Origin: Companilactobacillus kedongensis
GTDB taxonomy: Bacteria > Bacillota > Bacilli > Lactobacillales > Lactobacillaceae
Length of the DNA: 46,996 nt
Reading direction: 5' to 3'
Assembly: GCF_003946625.1 (NCBI RefSeq)
Contig: NZ_RHOR01000017.1
Location: 1-46,996 of the forward strand
Shown: piece by piece, positions 7,871-16,448 of the stretch
Position numbering within the stretch: the first letter of the stretch is position 1
Layout: each line of letters opens with the position of its first letter
Notes under the pieces: model-generated
Databases searched by the model: none
What the model saw: only the letters and a program-made list of their open reading frames with translations
What the model was told of the DNA's origin: nothing
Translations under genes and position numbers: made by a program

Positions 7871-7925
7871 TATCCTTTATTGGTGTTGGATTAATTTTAT
7901 CCGATTGCTGATGAAGGATTTTTTT
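7871..7925 (+). terminator. intrinsic terminator after degV
   Basis: ATCCTT pairs with AAGGAT with an inner TTGGAT/ATCCGA stem, followed by seven Ts. It ends the degV transcript after its 3' element. Confidence 0.75.
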
Positions 7926-7943
7926 GCTTATCTATAACGCAAA

Positions 7944-7981
7944 TAGGAGCCTCACACTTTATCTCAAGCGTGAGGTTCCTA
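7944..7981. terminator. hairpin at the 3' side of the MFS gene
   Basis: AGGAGCCTCACACTT pairs with AAGCGTGAGGTTCCT. It lies 47 nt beyond the MFS stop on the minus strand. The flanking T-run is weak on both sides, so termination strength is uncertain. Confidence 0.55.
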
Positions 7982-8027
7982 TTTATATTTCTCAGTAAAA
8001 AAGATATTGAACAATTTTATATAGGAA

Positions 8028-9404
8028 TTAATCAAATTCATCTTCGGTCTTTAACCATATAGTCATAACTAAGCATAACAAAATCATACCGATCGAGACT
8101 ACAAAACCGACTTTGATCCCGCTTAGTTCGCCGACTAATTGATGAGCTGGAGTTAAGTTCTCGGTTACACTGATGATACCAACTAAGATAGCTGTTCCGA
8201 CGGAGGCTGCTACTTGGCGCAAGGTGTTAAACATTGCTACGGCATCAGATATCATCATATTTGGAACAGACGATAGGGCATGGGTTTGGATGGGGATAAG
8301 GACTAAGACCAATCCTAACTGACGGACAAATTGACCTAAAGTAACCATCAAAATAGAAGTATCTTTGGTAACAAATGACTGCATAGTTGTTCCTATGACA
8401 TCAATTGATAATCCGATAACGACTAGGCGTTTGATACCGAATCTATCATATAGACGGCCACTTATTGGTGATAAAATAGCGGTTGAAGTGGCACCGGGTA
8501 AGATAACCAAACCGGATACTAGGGCGCTGTAATGCATAACGTTTTGGACTAGTAAGGGGATGATGATGGTATTTCCGTACATTGTGATCATTAATAGCAT
8601 ATTGATGACAGTTGCAACATCGTATTGTCTTCGACCAAAAACTTTTAGATTGATGAAAGGACTGTGAGCCTTGGCTTGAGTTAAGACAAAGACCGTCAAA
8701 ATTATTAAACCAATTATGATCGAACCGACGACACGGAAAGATAGACTGTTAGTTGTTCCGATGTTTGATAGACCGAATAGTAAGAACAGCAATCCAAAAC
8801 TGGAAAGGATCAAGCCTAGTGTATTGAAAGTAACGTCTTGTTTTTTAGATAGTCCGGGTAGATACATGATTGCTAAAATAATATTTATAGCGGTAAAAGG
8901 TATTACGAATATAAAGAGAAATCTCCACGAGAATTGTGACAGGATAAATCCTGATAAGGTTGGTCCAAGCACTGGTGCAAAATTGAATGCTAAACCGATG
9001 ATCCCCATGATGGCACCACGAGATTTTTTGGAGGCTTCACTCATAGCCAGTACGTTGACCAATGGCATCATGACCCCAGCACCAATAGCTTGGATCATAC
9101 GACCGATAATTAAAAGTACGTATTGTTGAGCAAAGGCTCCAAAAATAGTTCCCAAGAGAAATATTATCGAGAATATTAAATAGAGTTTTCTAAAGGAAAA
9201 TCGTTTCATTAAAAAGGCACTCGTCGGGATCATAATGGCATTGACCATGATATATCCGTTAGTTAACCATTGACCGGACGAGGCCGTGATTCCGAAAGTT
9301 GTCATAATTGAAGGCAAAGCTGTACTCATCAAAGTAGAACTTAGGACTCCAAAAAAGCTCCCTATGGTTACGATCCACAGTGACAGCTTGGTTTCTTTCG
9401 ACAT
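8028..9404 (-). CDS. MFS multidrug exporter, DHA2 (EmrB/QacA-like) family
   Basis: 458-residue proton-driven exporter with 12-14 hydrophobic segments. MFS motif A-like loops and the TM5 motif C (GPTLSGFILSQFSWRFLFI, about residue 146) mark drug:H+ antiporters of the DHA2 group; TSTAILSPISGRLYDRFG is the second-half motif. It is divergent from a MarR regulator and shares a 93-bp control region with it, so MarR-controlled drug efflux is the likely role. The substrate cannot be read from sequence. Nothing is truncated. Confidence 0.88.
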   Translation of the reverse strand: MSKETKLSLWIVTIGSFFGVLSSTLMSTALPSIMTTFGITASSGQWLTNGYIMVNAIMIPTSAFLMKRFSFRKLYLIFSIIFLLGTIFGAFAQQYVLLIIGRMIQAIGAGVMMPLVNVLAMSEASKKSRGAIMGIIGLAFNFAPVLGPTLSGFILSQFSWRFLFIFVIPFTAINIILAIMYLPGLSKKQDVTFNTLGLILSSFGLLFLLFGLSNIGTTNSLSFRVVGSIIIGLIILTVFVLTQAKAHSPFINLKVFGRRQYDVATVINMLLMITMYGNTIIIPLLVQNVMHYSALVSGLVILPGATSTAILSPISGRLYDRFGIKRLVVIGLSIDVIGTTMQSFVTKDTSILMVTLGQFVRQLGLVLVLIPIQTHALSSVPNMMISDAVAMFNTLRQVAASVGTAILVGIISVTENLTPAHQLVGELSGIKVGFVVSIGMILLCLVMTIWLKTEDEFD

Positions 9405-9424
9405 TAAATACGCCTCCTAATTAG

Positions 9425-9474
9425 TTGACAAAAGCAACTTTTTTAATGATAATGTCACTAGTTGTTTTTGTCAA
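9425..9474. promoter_or_regulatory. overlapping face-to-face promoters and MarR operator
   Basis: Plus strand: TTGACA (9425-9430), 17 nt, GATAAT (9448-9453), for marR. Minus strand: TTGACA (9469-9474), 17 nt, TATCAT (9446-9451), for the MFS gene. The two -10 boxes overlap. TTGACAAAAGCAAC and GTTGTTTTTGTCAA form an inverted repeat containing both -35 boxes, a natural target for a dimeric MarR protein repressing both genes. Confidence 0.8.
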
Positions 9475-9497
9475 CCAAATATAGGGAGTAATAAGCT

Positions 9498-9926
9498 ATG
9501 GATGCCGATAAAATTAATGAGGTCAGACAATTTAATCGTTTTTACACACGTACACTTCAACTTACTAATAAGTATCATTTGGGAACTGGTTTGACTGTTC
9601 TAGAGTCCAGACTGTTGTTAGAAATATATGAAAATAAATTACGAACCGCTAACGAATTGGTGGCCTTATTAGATATTGATAAAGGATATTTGAGTCGAGT
9701 ATTGAAGAGCTTGCAAAAACGCGGCTATATTGAACAGACGATCGATGATGCCGATAAACGTTCTAAGTTATTAGCATTGACCACTTTAGGTCATAATACT
9801 TTAAATACGATCAATAAAAGAGCCGACCAACAAGTTGATCAGCTCTTCTCAGATTTGTCCGACCAAGAAATAGAGCAGGTTATCTCAGCCATGGACTTTA
9901 TTCAAAAAAAGGTTAATTTAAGTTAA
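9498..9926 (+). CDS. MarR-family transcriptional regulator
   Basis: 142 residues, typical MarR length. The winged-helix core is at about 35-100 (NELVALLDIDKGYLSRVLKSLQKRGYIEQT, with wing DADKRSKLLALT). Divergent from the MFS exporter and most likely its ligand-responsive repressor, acting on the palindrome that spans both promoters. Its stop overlaps the convergent aldo/keto reductase stop by a few bases, so no terminator separates them. GGGAG lies 10 nt before the ATG. Confidence 0.9.
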   Translation: MDADKINEVRQFNRFYTRTLQLTNKYHLGTGLTVLESRLLLEIYENKLRTANELVALLDIDKGYLSRVLKSLQKRGYIEQTIDDADKRSKLLALTTLGHNTLNTINKRADQQVDQLFSDLSDQEIEQVISAMDFIQKKVNLS

Positions 9927-10855
9927 ATCATAGCGTGTTCCCAGAAGCCTTTAGTCTCAACATTGGTTGCAGCAGCAAGGTCTTCTAGTTGTTTCATTTC
10001 TTCAGAAGTTAATTTAATATCTAGCATTTCCTTAGTTGGAGTTAGATATTTTTCCTTCGTTAATCCAATGATAGGTGTGGTATTTTTGTTTACTGCCCAA
10101 GCTTCAGCAATCTGTGCAACATTGGCATGATATTTTTTACCGATCTCGGACATTTTATTTGTTAAAGTCTCGAGTTCTGGTAACATTTTATTGTATTTTT
10201 CAGCACGTTCAGAACCGCTAGGTAGAGGATTCTTAGTATTATATTGACCATTTAGAGCGCCTTGTTCAAGGACCATATATGAATAGAAAGTGATGTCATT
10301 TTTATTGCAATAGTCGATGATACCGGCTTCTTCTGATGAGCGATACAGTAGGCTAAAGTGATTTTGAACGGCAGCTAATTTGATGCCAGCTCCTTTAAGG
10401 ATACCTTCAGCTTGTTTGATTTCAGCTAAATTGTGGTTAGAGACACCAACATTTTTGATCTTGCCGGCTTTAACTAATGGAATCAATTGCTTAGTCCATT
10501 TTTCAACATCTGATGGACGGTGAATCCAGTAAAGGTCGACATAGTCAGTTTTCAGTCTCTTTAAACTGCCATCAAGCATTTCCTCCATAGCATTTTCGTG
10601 ATCACTAGCTATTTGAGGACTGAACTTAGTAGATAGGTAATAAGAAGTTCGATCATAATTTTCCAAAAGATTTCCAACGGCAGTTTCTGAGATTCCCATT
10701 CCGTAGACCGCTGCTGTGTCCCAAAGGTTCAAGCCCATCTTCATAGCTGAAGTAACAACTGGCTTTAATTTGGTTTCAGTTAAATTGTCACCGAAAGTTT
10801 TTTCGGCACCCCAAGCCCAAGTTCCTAGTGCTACTGCTGGTAAAGTCTTATCCAT
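9923..10855 (-). CDS. aldo/keto reductase
   Basis: 310-residue NADP-dependent oxidoreductase. The tetrad is visible: Asp and Tyr in LWDTAAVYGMG (about 45-55), Lys in YLSTKFSPQ and His in LYWIHRPSD. The C-terminal cofactor segment ATPIIGLT-like (TTPIIGLTKEKYL) is present. GGGGCG precedes the ATG at 10855. The 3' end overlaps the marR stop. Physiological substrate unknown. Confidence 0.88.
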   Translation of the reverse strand: MDKTLPAVALGTWAWGAEKTFGDNLTETKLKPVVTSAMKMGLNLWDTAAVYGMGISETAVGNLLENYDRTSYYLSTKFSPQIASDHENAMEEMLDGSLKRLKTDYVDLYWIHRPSDVEKWTKQLIPLVKAGKIKNVGVSNHNLAEIKQAEGILKGAGIKLAAVQNHFSLLYRSSEEAGIIDYCNKNDITFYSYMVLEQGALNGQYNTKNPLPSGSERAEKYNKMLPELETLTNKMSEIGKKYHANVAQIAEAWAVNKNTTPIIGLTKEKYLTPTKEMLDIKLTSEEMKQLEDLAAATNVETKGFWEHAMI

Positions 10856-10944
10856 AGTAATACGCCCCTTTTTATTCGATAATTATATATTAATCTTTGT
10901 AAGCGCTAAACAAAAGGGTTATAAAGTTGATTTTGAGTTAGTTT

Positions 10945-11115
10945 GTCTCCAGGTCTGAGAATATTTACCTGCTATGCGGACCGATCCTAGCCGTTGTCTC
11001 GAATCTCGGTTTGAAGCCTTGTAAAGTTCGACAAGTCTTCAAACGCGCCCGATTGTGCGGGAGCTAAAGCTCCAACGCCACTGCCACAGTTGGTAAATAT
11101 TCTCAGATCTTCCGA
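10945..11115 (+). repeat. structured intergenic element, copy 5 (diverged core)
   Basis: 171 nt. Arms GTCTGAGAATATTTACC and GGTAAATATTCTCAGATC are complementary; CTGCTATGCGGACCG is conserved, while the central hairpins are rewritten but still paired (GACTTGTCGAAC-type stem, GGGAGCTAAAGCTCC). Exception to the 3'-UTR rule: no plus-strand gene ends before it. It lies upstream of the minus-strand aldo/keto reductase, with its 3' end facing the methyltransferase terminator 44 nt away. Confidence 0.8.
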
Positions 11116-11151
11116 CTAAAAAATGGTTCATACTGATTTAAATTGTTAACT

Positions 11152-11198
11152 AAAAAACGGAGCTGTATCATACTTTATTTCAAGTATGATGCAGCTCC
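11152..11198 (-). terminator. intrinsic terminator of the rRNA methyltransferase gene
   Basis: GGAGCTGTATCATACTT pairs with AAGTATGATGCAGCTCC around a 6-nt loop; on the minus strand it is followed by six Ts. Confidence 0.9.
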
Positions 11199-11210
11199 TA
11201 TTTTATAAAT

Positions 11211-12590
11211 TTATCTACGGGCCAATTTCACGATAGTTTCAACGTGAGGTGTCTGTGGGAACATATCAACTGGTTGAAGATATTCGACACGATATTTGTT
11301 TGTTAGTCTAGCTAGATCTTTGGCTAGTGTTGATGGATTACATGAGATATAAACCAGCTTCTCAGGACGATGACGCAATAGAGTGTCAATTAGTTTGCCA
11401 TCTAGTCCAACACGTGGAGGATCGACGATAACGGCATTTGGATGAATATCATCAGTCAATAATTGTGGATAAACTTGGTCAACGGAACCTACATAGTAAT
11501 CAGCATTCTTGATTTCATTCATTTCAGCGTTCTTTTTAGCATCTTCGATTGCTTCGGGGATGATTTCAATTCCGTACACGTGTTTAACGCGGTTAGCTAA
11601 GGTTATACCGATCGTACCAACACCGCAGTAAGCATCTAATAAGACATCTTCAGCGTTAGGATTGAGAGCTTGTGTTGCTAAATCGTACAACTTGTCTGTT
11701 TGAAGTGAATTCAATTGTAAGAAGGCACGAGGTGATAAGTTGAAGATATAACCGTTGATATCTTCTTGAAGATATTCGTCACCCCAGATCAATTTAGTTT
11801 CGTCTCCCCATACGCTACCTTTGTCGTCAGTATTGATATTTTGTGAGATCGAACTTACTTCAGGAATCTCAGCTTGGATTTTTTCGATTATCTGACGTTC
11901 TTTGATGAATTTAGGTGAACGAGTAATGAATGTAACTTGTAACTTGTTAAATTCAACAGATTCACGAATCACGATCATACGTAAAATTCCGGATTTTTGC
12001 TCAGGATTAAAGACGGGGATACCAAGTTCTTTAATGATGCCGACAAGTTTTCTCATTGCTGACATAGTTAAGTCCATTTGAGTTGGCATTTCAGTTAGAT
12101 CAACTAATGTTTGTGTGCCGTTTTTGTATAATCCACAGAGAATCTTACCATCAACTTCTTGAATCGGAAATTGAGCTTTATTACGATATTTTTCTTGTTG
12201 AACTGAGGCAACAGTTGGTTTGATGTTGTATTTTTCGTAGGCATAAGGTTTGTATTTCTCGAGTGATTCGCGCAAAATATCAGCCTTAAACTTTAGTTGA
12301 TCTTCATATTTGATGTGGGCAAATTCCAAACCGCCAACTTCACTAGCTAGTTCTGGAACATCTGGATTACGGAAGGGACTAGGAGTTCTCAGTTTGTGGA
12401 TTTTACCGTTGATGAATTTTTCATGTAGATCAACGATTTCACAGACAATAACGTCTTCTGGAACAGCTTTAGGAACAAAGACGATGACATGCTTGAAAAA
12501 GCCGATACCTTCGCCATTGATACCAATTCGTTTAATTGTTAAAGGGAAACGATCCCCAACTTTTAATTCACTTGTAATATTTGTATTCAT
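11211..12590 (-). CDS. rlmD: 23S rRNA (uracil-5-)-methyltransferase RlmD/RlmCD family
   Basis: S-adenosylmethionine-dependent m5U methyltransferase. The start is set at ATG 12590 (MNTNITSELKVGDRF) because the open frame upstream lacks a ribosome binding site and family similarity; about 459 residues. An N-terminal TRAM domain (about 8-65) binds RNA. The SAM fold has DAYCGVGTIGITLA, then IVDPPRVGLD, and the catalytic Cys is in YISCNPSTLAKDL near the C-terminus. The family modifies U747/U1939-type positions in Gram-positives. Divergent from recX across about 64 bp. Confidence 0.9.
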   Translation of the reverse strand: MNTNITSELKVGDRFPLTIKRIGINGEGIGFFKHVIVFVPKAVPEDVIVCEIVDLHEKFINGKIHKLRTPSPFRNPDVPELASEVGGLEFAHIKYEDQLKFKADILRESLEKYKPYAYEKYNIKPTVASVQQEKYRNKAQFPIQEVDGKILCGLYKNGTQTLVDLTEMPTQMDLTMSAMRKLVGIIKELGIPVFNPEQKSGILRMIVIRESVEFNKLQVTFITRSPKFIKERQIIEKIQAEIPEVSSISQNINTDDKGSVWGDETKLIWGDEYLQEDINGYIFNLSPRAFLQLNSLQTDKLYDLATQALNPNAEDVLLDAYCGVGTIGITLANRVKHVYGIEIIPEAIEDAKKNAEMNEIKNADYYVGSVDQVYPQLLTDDIHPNAVIVDPPRVGLDGKLIDTLLRHRPEKLVYISCNPSTLAKDLARLTNKYRVEYLQPVDMFPQTPHVETIVKLARR

Positions 12591-12654
12591 TATTTTTCCT
12601 TTTTTCAAATCTAGGTTAAACTTACACTTGAGTATAACATGTGAGGTAAGTATA

Positions 12655-13431
12655 TTGGCAAAAGTAACGAAGGTCCAAGCACAAAAACGTAAAGGCAGAT
12701 ACAATGTTTTTCTTGACGGAAGTTATGCATTTCCCGTATCTGAAACAACTTTAGTCGAATTTCGTCTGATGAAAGATGAAGAATTGACCGATTCTCAGAT
12801 CAATGAAATAAAAAATCGTGAGAATATCAATAAAGCTTACGGGGATGCCGCAAATTATTTGAGTTATCAATTGCGGACCAAAAAAGAGATGAGAGATTAC
12901 CTCTACAAAAAAGAATACGACTATCCAACAATTGAGGCCGTTTTTAAAAAATTGATCGACCTGCATTATTTGGATGATGAAGCCTATGCTAAGAGTTTTA
13001 TCAATACGCAATTGAACACCACTGTCAATGGTCCCAAAATCATTGAACAGAAAATGGTTCAAAAAGGTGTTCCCAGTTTGATCATTCAAGATAAAATGGC
13101 ACAGGTCGATGAAGATATCTTGTTGGAAAATGCTTCTAAATTCGCCGAAAAACAGGCTAGAAAGCAGCGTCGAGCATCATTTCAACAGCAGATGACTAAG
13201 GTTAAACAGAGTCTTTATCAAAAAGGATATAGCGGTGACATTATTAATGAAGCAATAGATAATTTGGATTTGGAGAAAGATGACGATACCGAATTAGATA
13301 ATCTTCGCAAGATGGTTAATAAAGTTAGCCATCGCTATGATAACCGATCTAAGCTGATTACTTATTTGATGGGTAAGGGTTATCGTTACGATGCTATTAA
13401 ACAAGTGTTGGATGAGGATGAAACCGATTAA
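12655..13431 (+). CDS. recX: regulatory protein RecX
   Basis: 258 residues from a TTG at 12655 (MAKVTKVQAQKRKGRYNVFL) with GAGGTA 5-8 nt upstream; the longer open frame back to 12310 is antisense to the methyltransferase gene. The repeated three-helix units of RecX are visible: YLSYQLRTKKEMRDYLYKK, IDLHYLDDEAYAKSFI, then further repeats near the C-terminus (LITYLMGKGYRYDAIKQVL). RecX binds the RecA filament and modulates recombination. The length suits the long Lactobacillales form. Confidence 0.88.
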   Translation: MAKVTKVQAQKRKGRYNVFLDGSYAFPVSETTLVEFRLMKDEELTDSQINEIKNRENINKAYGDAANYLSYQLRTKKEMRDYLYKKEYDYPTIEAVFKKLIDLHYLDDEAYAKSFINTQLNTTVNGPKIIEQKMVQKGVPSLIIQDKMAQVDEDILLENASKFAEKQARKQRRASFQQQMTKVKQSLYQKGYSGDIINEAIDNLDLEKDDDTELDNLRKMVNKVSHRYDNRSKLITYLMGKGYRYDAIKQVLDEDETD

Positions 13432-13514
13432 CATTTAACATCAGATTAGCTTTTATTTGTTTCACAGCTCTGTTATAATTTTTCGTGAACAAGAATTGGA
13501 AAGCTGGGTAATTT

Positions 13515-14048
13515 ATGCAGATCCCTAAAGAAGGAGATTACGTGGCAATCCAGAGTTATAAGCACGATGGTCATTTACATCGTACTTGGCGTGAAACAAT
13601 GGTGTTAAAGACAAGTGAAAACGAAATTATTGGTTGCAATGAGAACACTCTTGTTACTGAATCTGACGGTCGCCGTTGGGTTACAAGAGAACCAGCGTTA
13701 GTTTATTTTCACAAGCACTACTGGTTCAATATAATAGCTATGATCCGTGAGAGTGGGGTTTCTTATTACTGCAATTTAGCGACACCATTTGCTTTAGATA
13801 AAGAGGCTATCAAATATATTGATTATGATTTAGATGTTAAGGTCTTTCCTGACGGAGAGAAGCGTTTATTAGATGTGGACGAATATGCAGCTCACAGCCA
13901 AATGTGGAATTATCCGCCAGAAATAGATACGATTTTACATCGCAATGTCGACGTTTTAATCGATTGGATTGATAAAGGCAAGGGCCCGTTCTCGCAGACT
14001 TATGTTGATCTGTGGATGCAACGATACAATGAATTGTCGCACCATTAG
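13515..14048 (+). CDS. DUF402 family protein (nucleoside tri-/diphosphate phosphatase type)
   Basis: 177 residues. Matches the UPF0374/DUF402 family: [19 protein letters not shown] start, [20 protein letters not shown], and the acidic [17 protein letters not shown] segment that binds metal in characterised members. Staphylococcal and related members hydrolyse nucleoside tri/diphosphates. Single gene, ended by a strong bidirectional terminator 15 nt after the stop. In vivo role unknown. Confidence 0.88.
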   Translation: MQIPKEGDYVAIQSYKHDGHLHRTWRETMVLKTSENEIIGCNENTLVTESDGRRWVTREPALVYFHKHYWFNIIAMIRESGVSYYCNLATPFALDKEAIKYIDYDLDVKVFPDGEKRLLDVDEYAAHSQMWNYPPEIDTILHRNVDVLIDWIDKGKGPFSQTYVDLWMQRYNELSHH

Positions 14049-14061
14049 GATTGCTCGATAT

Positions 14062-14091
14062 AAAAAAAAGACCGCTTATGCGGTCTTTTTT
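14062..14091. terminator. bidirectional intrinsic terminator
   Basis: AAAGACCGC-TTAT-GCGGTCTTT with A and T runs on both sides, between the convergent DUF402 gene and the cystine transporter ATPase. Confidence 0.93.
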
Positions 14092-14095
14092 ATTT

Positions 14096-14842
14096 CTAAT
14101 TTTCAGCTTCAAGTGAGATTCCGGATAAGAATTCCTTGATCCTAGGAGATGGATGCTCGAAGAATTCCTTTGTTTCACCGTCAAATACTTTATTTCCGTC
14201 TTCAATAAAGACGATTTTATCAGCAACTAAACGTGCAAATTCCATATTATGGGTAACAATAACCATTGATTGACCTTCATCGGCAAGTTTCTCCAAAATC
14301 TTCAAAACTTGTGTTTCCAGCTCAGGGTCAAGAGCACTGGTAGGTTCATCAAGCAAAATATATTCTGGATTGATGGCCAGCGCGCGACAGATAGAGATAC
14401 GTTGTTGTTGTCCACCAGATAATTGACTGGGATAACGATCCTCTAAGTCTGCCAAACCAACTTGTTTTAGTAGTGATTTGGCATTCTTTTCAGCTTCAGA
14501 TTTAGACTGATTTAAAACAGTAATTGGAGCAGCCGTGATGTTATCTATAACTGTCAAATTAGGAAATAGGTTCCAGTTTTGGAAAACCATACTAGTTTTA
14601 CGACGAAGGTTGAAACTATCTTTTTTGTTGATAGGTTCAGCGTAATTAACTGATAGGTCTGGAAAACTGACTGACCCGCTTTCAGGACGGACCAACAAAT
14701 CTAATGAACGTAACAAGGTTGATTTACCTGAACCTGAAGGTCCAAGGATAACCGAAGTTTTGCCACTAGGGAAGTCCACACTGATGTCATTCAAAATGGT
14801 TTTACCTTCGTACTTTTTAATGATGTTTTTCATTGAGATCAT
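14096..14842 (-). CDS. tcyC: cystine ABC transporter ATP-binding protein
   Basis: 248-residue polar amino acid ABC ATPase. Walker A GPSGSGKST (about 33), Q-loop FQNWNLFPN, signature LSGGQQQR (about 138), Walker B YILLDEPTSALD and H-loop THN are intact. Start codon and permease stop share one base (TAATG), implying translational coupling. Last gene of the cluster; the terminator follows within 10 nt. Substrate assignment comes from the FliY/TcyJ-like binding protein and the cysteine leader far upstream. Confidence 0.85.
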   Translation of the reverse strand: MISMKNIIKKYEGKTILNDISVDFPSGKTSVILGPSGSGKSTLLRSLDLLVRPESGSVSFPDLSVNYAEPINKKDSFNLRRKTSMVFQNWNLFPNLTVIDNITAAPITVLNQSKSEAEKNAKSLLKQVGLADLEDRYPSQLSGGQQQRISICRALAINPEYILLDEPTSALDPELETQVLKILEKLADEGQSMVIVTHNMEFARLVADKIVFIEDGNKVFDGETKEFFEHPSPRIKEFLSGISLEAEN

Positions 14843-15537
14843 TATGCTTCACTCCCTTTCACGTATTTAGATGTTCTGCGTTCTAGGTAGTGTTGCAACC
14901 AGCTTAGTAGTGAGCAGACGATTGCATAAAGTGCAGCAGCTATTGTATACATCAATAATGGTTGATAGTTTTTAGCTGTGATCTGTTGACTGACCTGGAA
15001 CATTTCCAAAATAGTGATCGAACTGGCCAAAGATGTATCCTTCACCAAACCAATAAATGAGTTAGATAGTGGTGGTAAAGCAATTCTTACGGCTTGTGGC
15101 AAAACAATTTTCATCAATGTCTGTCTAGTTGAAAAGTTCAATGTGTAGGCGGCATCCCATTGGTCCTGCGGTACAGATAATAGGGCAGAACGGATGGTTT
15201 CAGATGCATAGGCACCAGTGTTCAATGAAAATCCGATCACGGCCGCAGTAAAGGCTGATAGTTGAACGCCAATACTTGGAAGTCCAAAGAATATGATAAA
15301 TAATTGAACTAGTAGTGGTGTTGAACGGAATAACCAAACGTAAAAGTTGGCAATAGCGCGCAATAATAAGTAAGGGTAACGGATAGCCTTATTTTCACTG
15401 GGTTCAATAAATTTAATTAGTGCTGTTAAAACGGCTAGGATCAAACCTAGAATAAATGATATGACGGCTAACGGAATTGTAAATTGAAGCATAGCTCCAA
15501 CCATTTCCGGAAGCGACGTTATGATAATATTCCACAT
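14842..15537 (-). CDS. tcyB: cystine ABC transporter permease
   Basis: 231-residue integral membrane protein of the HisM/GlnP family. It has about five hydrophobic segments, the N-terminal FRSTPLLVQLFIIFFGLPSI stretch and the EAA loop (SETIRSALLSVPQDQWDAAY, about 113-132) that docks the ATPase. Located between the binding protein and the ATPase. Confidence 0.85.
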   Translation of the reverse strand: MWNIIITSLPEMVGAMLQFTIPLAVISFILGLILAVLTALIKFIEPSENKAIRYPYLLLRAIANFYVWLFRSTPLLVQLFIIFFGLPSIGVQLSAFTAAVIGFSLNTGAYASETIRSALLSVPQDQWDAAYTLNFSTRQTLMKIVLPQAVRIALPPLSNSFIGLVKDTSLASSITILEMFQVSQQITAKNYQPLLMYTIAAALYAIVCSLLSWLQHYLERRTSKYVKGSEA

Positions 15538-15574
15538 GGAATAGAGTGCTCCTCTCGCTGACTTAAATTAGAAA

Positions 15575-16363
15575 TTATTTTTTAGTGATGTCATCTGTAA
15601 AGTATTTCTTAGATAACTTAGTTAATGTACCATCTTTTTCAAGCTTCTTAAGTGCCTTGTTAACTCTGTTACGCAAGTGTTTTGAATTCTTGTTATAGAT
15701 AGGTGCGATCTTAGATGTAGCAATCTTATCAGATGGAATTTCGATATAGTGCAAGTCAGTGTTCTTGTGACCGTCTTTCTTCCATGTTAAGAATGATTCT
15801 TTGGAATTGATAGTACCAGCGATACGACCTTGGTCGATCATTGATAGTGTTGTTTGGTAATCTGATGATGGAACTACATCAGCGTCAAATTTCTTAGCTT
15901 TATTGTAGTTATCAGTACCAGTACCTTCACCTAACTTTTTACCTTTAACATCGTTGATAGATGTGATCTCAGTATTATCCTTTTTAGTAACGATAACTGA
16001 TTTTGAGTAAATGTATGGGGTTGAGAAAATGTATTGTTTTTCACGTGAAGGGTTGATAGCAACGTTGTTGAAAACAACATCAAATGTTTTTGAGTTTAAT
16101 CCGGCGATAAGTGAGTCCCACTTTGTAGGTACAAACTTAACCTTCAAGTCTAATTCTTTAGCAACATCTCTGGCTAATTCAACCTCAAATCCCTTTAACT
16201 TGCCATTTTCACGATATGAATAAGGTGCAAATGTTCCCTCAAGTCCAACGGTCAAAGTTCCTTTTGTTTTAGTGTCGTTATTAGCATTGTTACTTGAGCA
16301 GCCAGTTAAGACCAAAATCAAGGCAAATGCAGCGGCTATGATTAGTGCAATTCGTTTCTTCAT
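15575..16363 (-). CDS. tcyA: cystine-binding lipoprotein (TcyJ/FliY-like)
   Basis: 262 residues from the ATG at 16363 (MKKRIALIIAAAFALI), which has GGGAG 9 nt upstream; the longer frame adds 11 residues without a ribosome site. The lipobox LTGC gives a lipid-anchored binding protein. GTLTVGLEGTFAPYSYRENG, GFEVELARDVAKELDLKVKF, PTKWDSLIAGL and TLTKLSKKYF follow the FliY/TcyJ cystine-binding pattern closely. It starts 85 nt after the preceding binding-protein gene with no terminator between them, so all seven genes may share one transcript. Confidence 0.85.
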   Translation of the reverse strand: MKKRIALIIAAAFALILVLTGCSSNNANNDTKTKGTLTVGLEGTFAPYSYRENGKLKGFEVELARDVAKELDLKVKFVPTKWDSLIAGLNSKTFDVVFNNVAINPSREKQYIFSTPYIYSKSVIVTKKDNTEITSINDVKGKKLGEGTGTDNYNKAKKFDADVVPSSDYQTTLSMIDQGRIAGTINSKESFLTWKKDGHKNTDLHYIEIPSDKIATSKIAPIYNKNSKHLRNRVNKALKKLEKDGTLTKLSKKYFTDDITKK

Positions 16364-16448
16364 CTTAAATAATCTCCCAATATAAAAATTTTCCATTTTC
16401 TATTTTCTCATAAATAACAATATCATAGAAAGGATATGACTTTTAATT

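Noticed and set aside
10716-10958. Plus-strand ORF of 80 codons that would give element copy 5 an upstream gene
   Set aside because: It is antisense to the aldo/keto reductase with no ribosome site. Accepting it would make copy 5 fit the rule, but the evidence is insufficient.
12310-12654. N-terminal extension of the recX reading frame
   Set aside because: It is antisense to the methyltransferase gene, has no ribosome site and does not resemble RecX; the TTG at 12655 with GAGGTA fits better.
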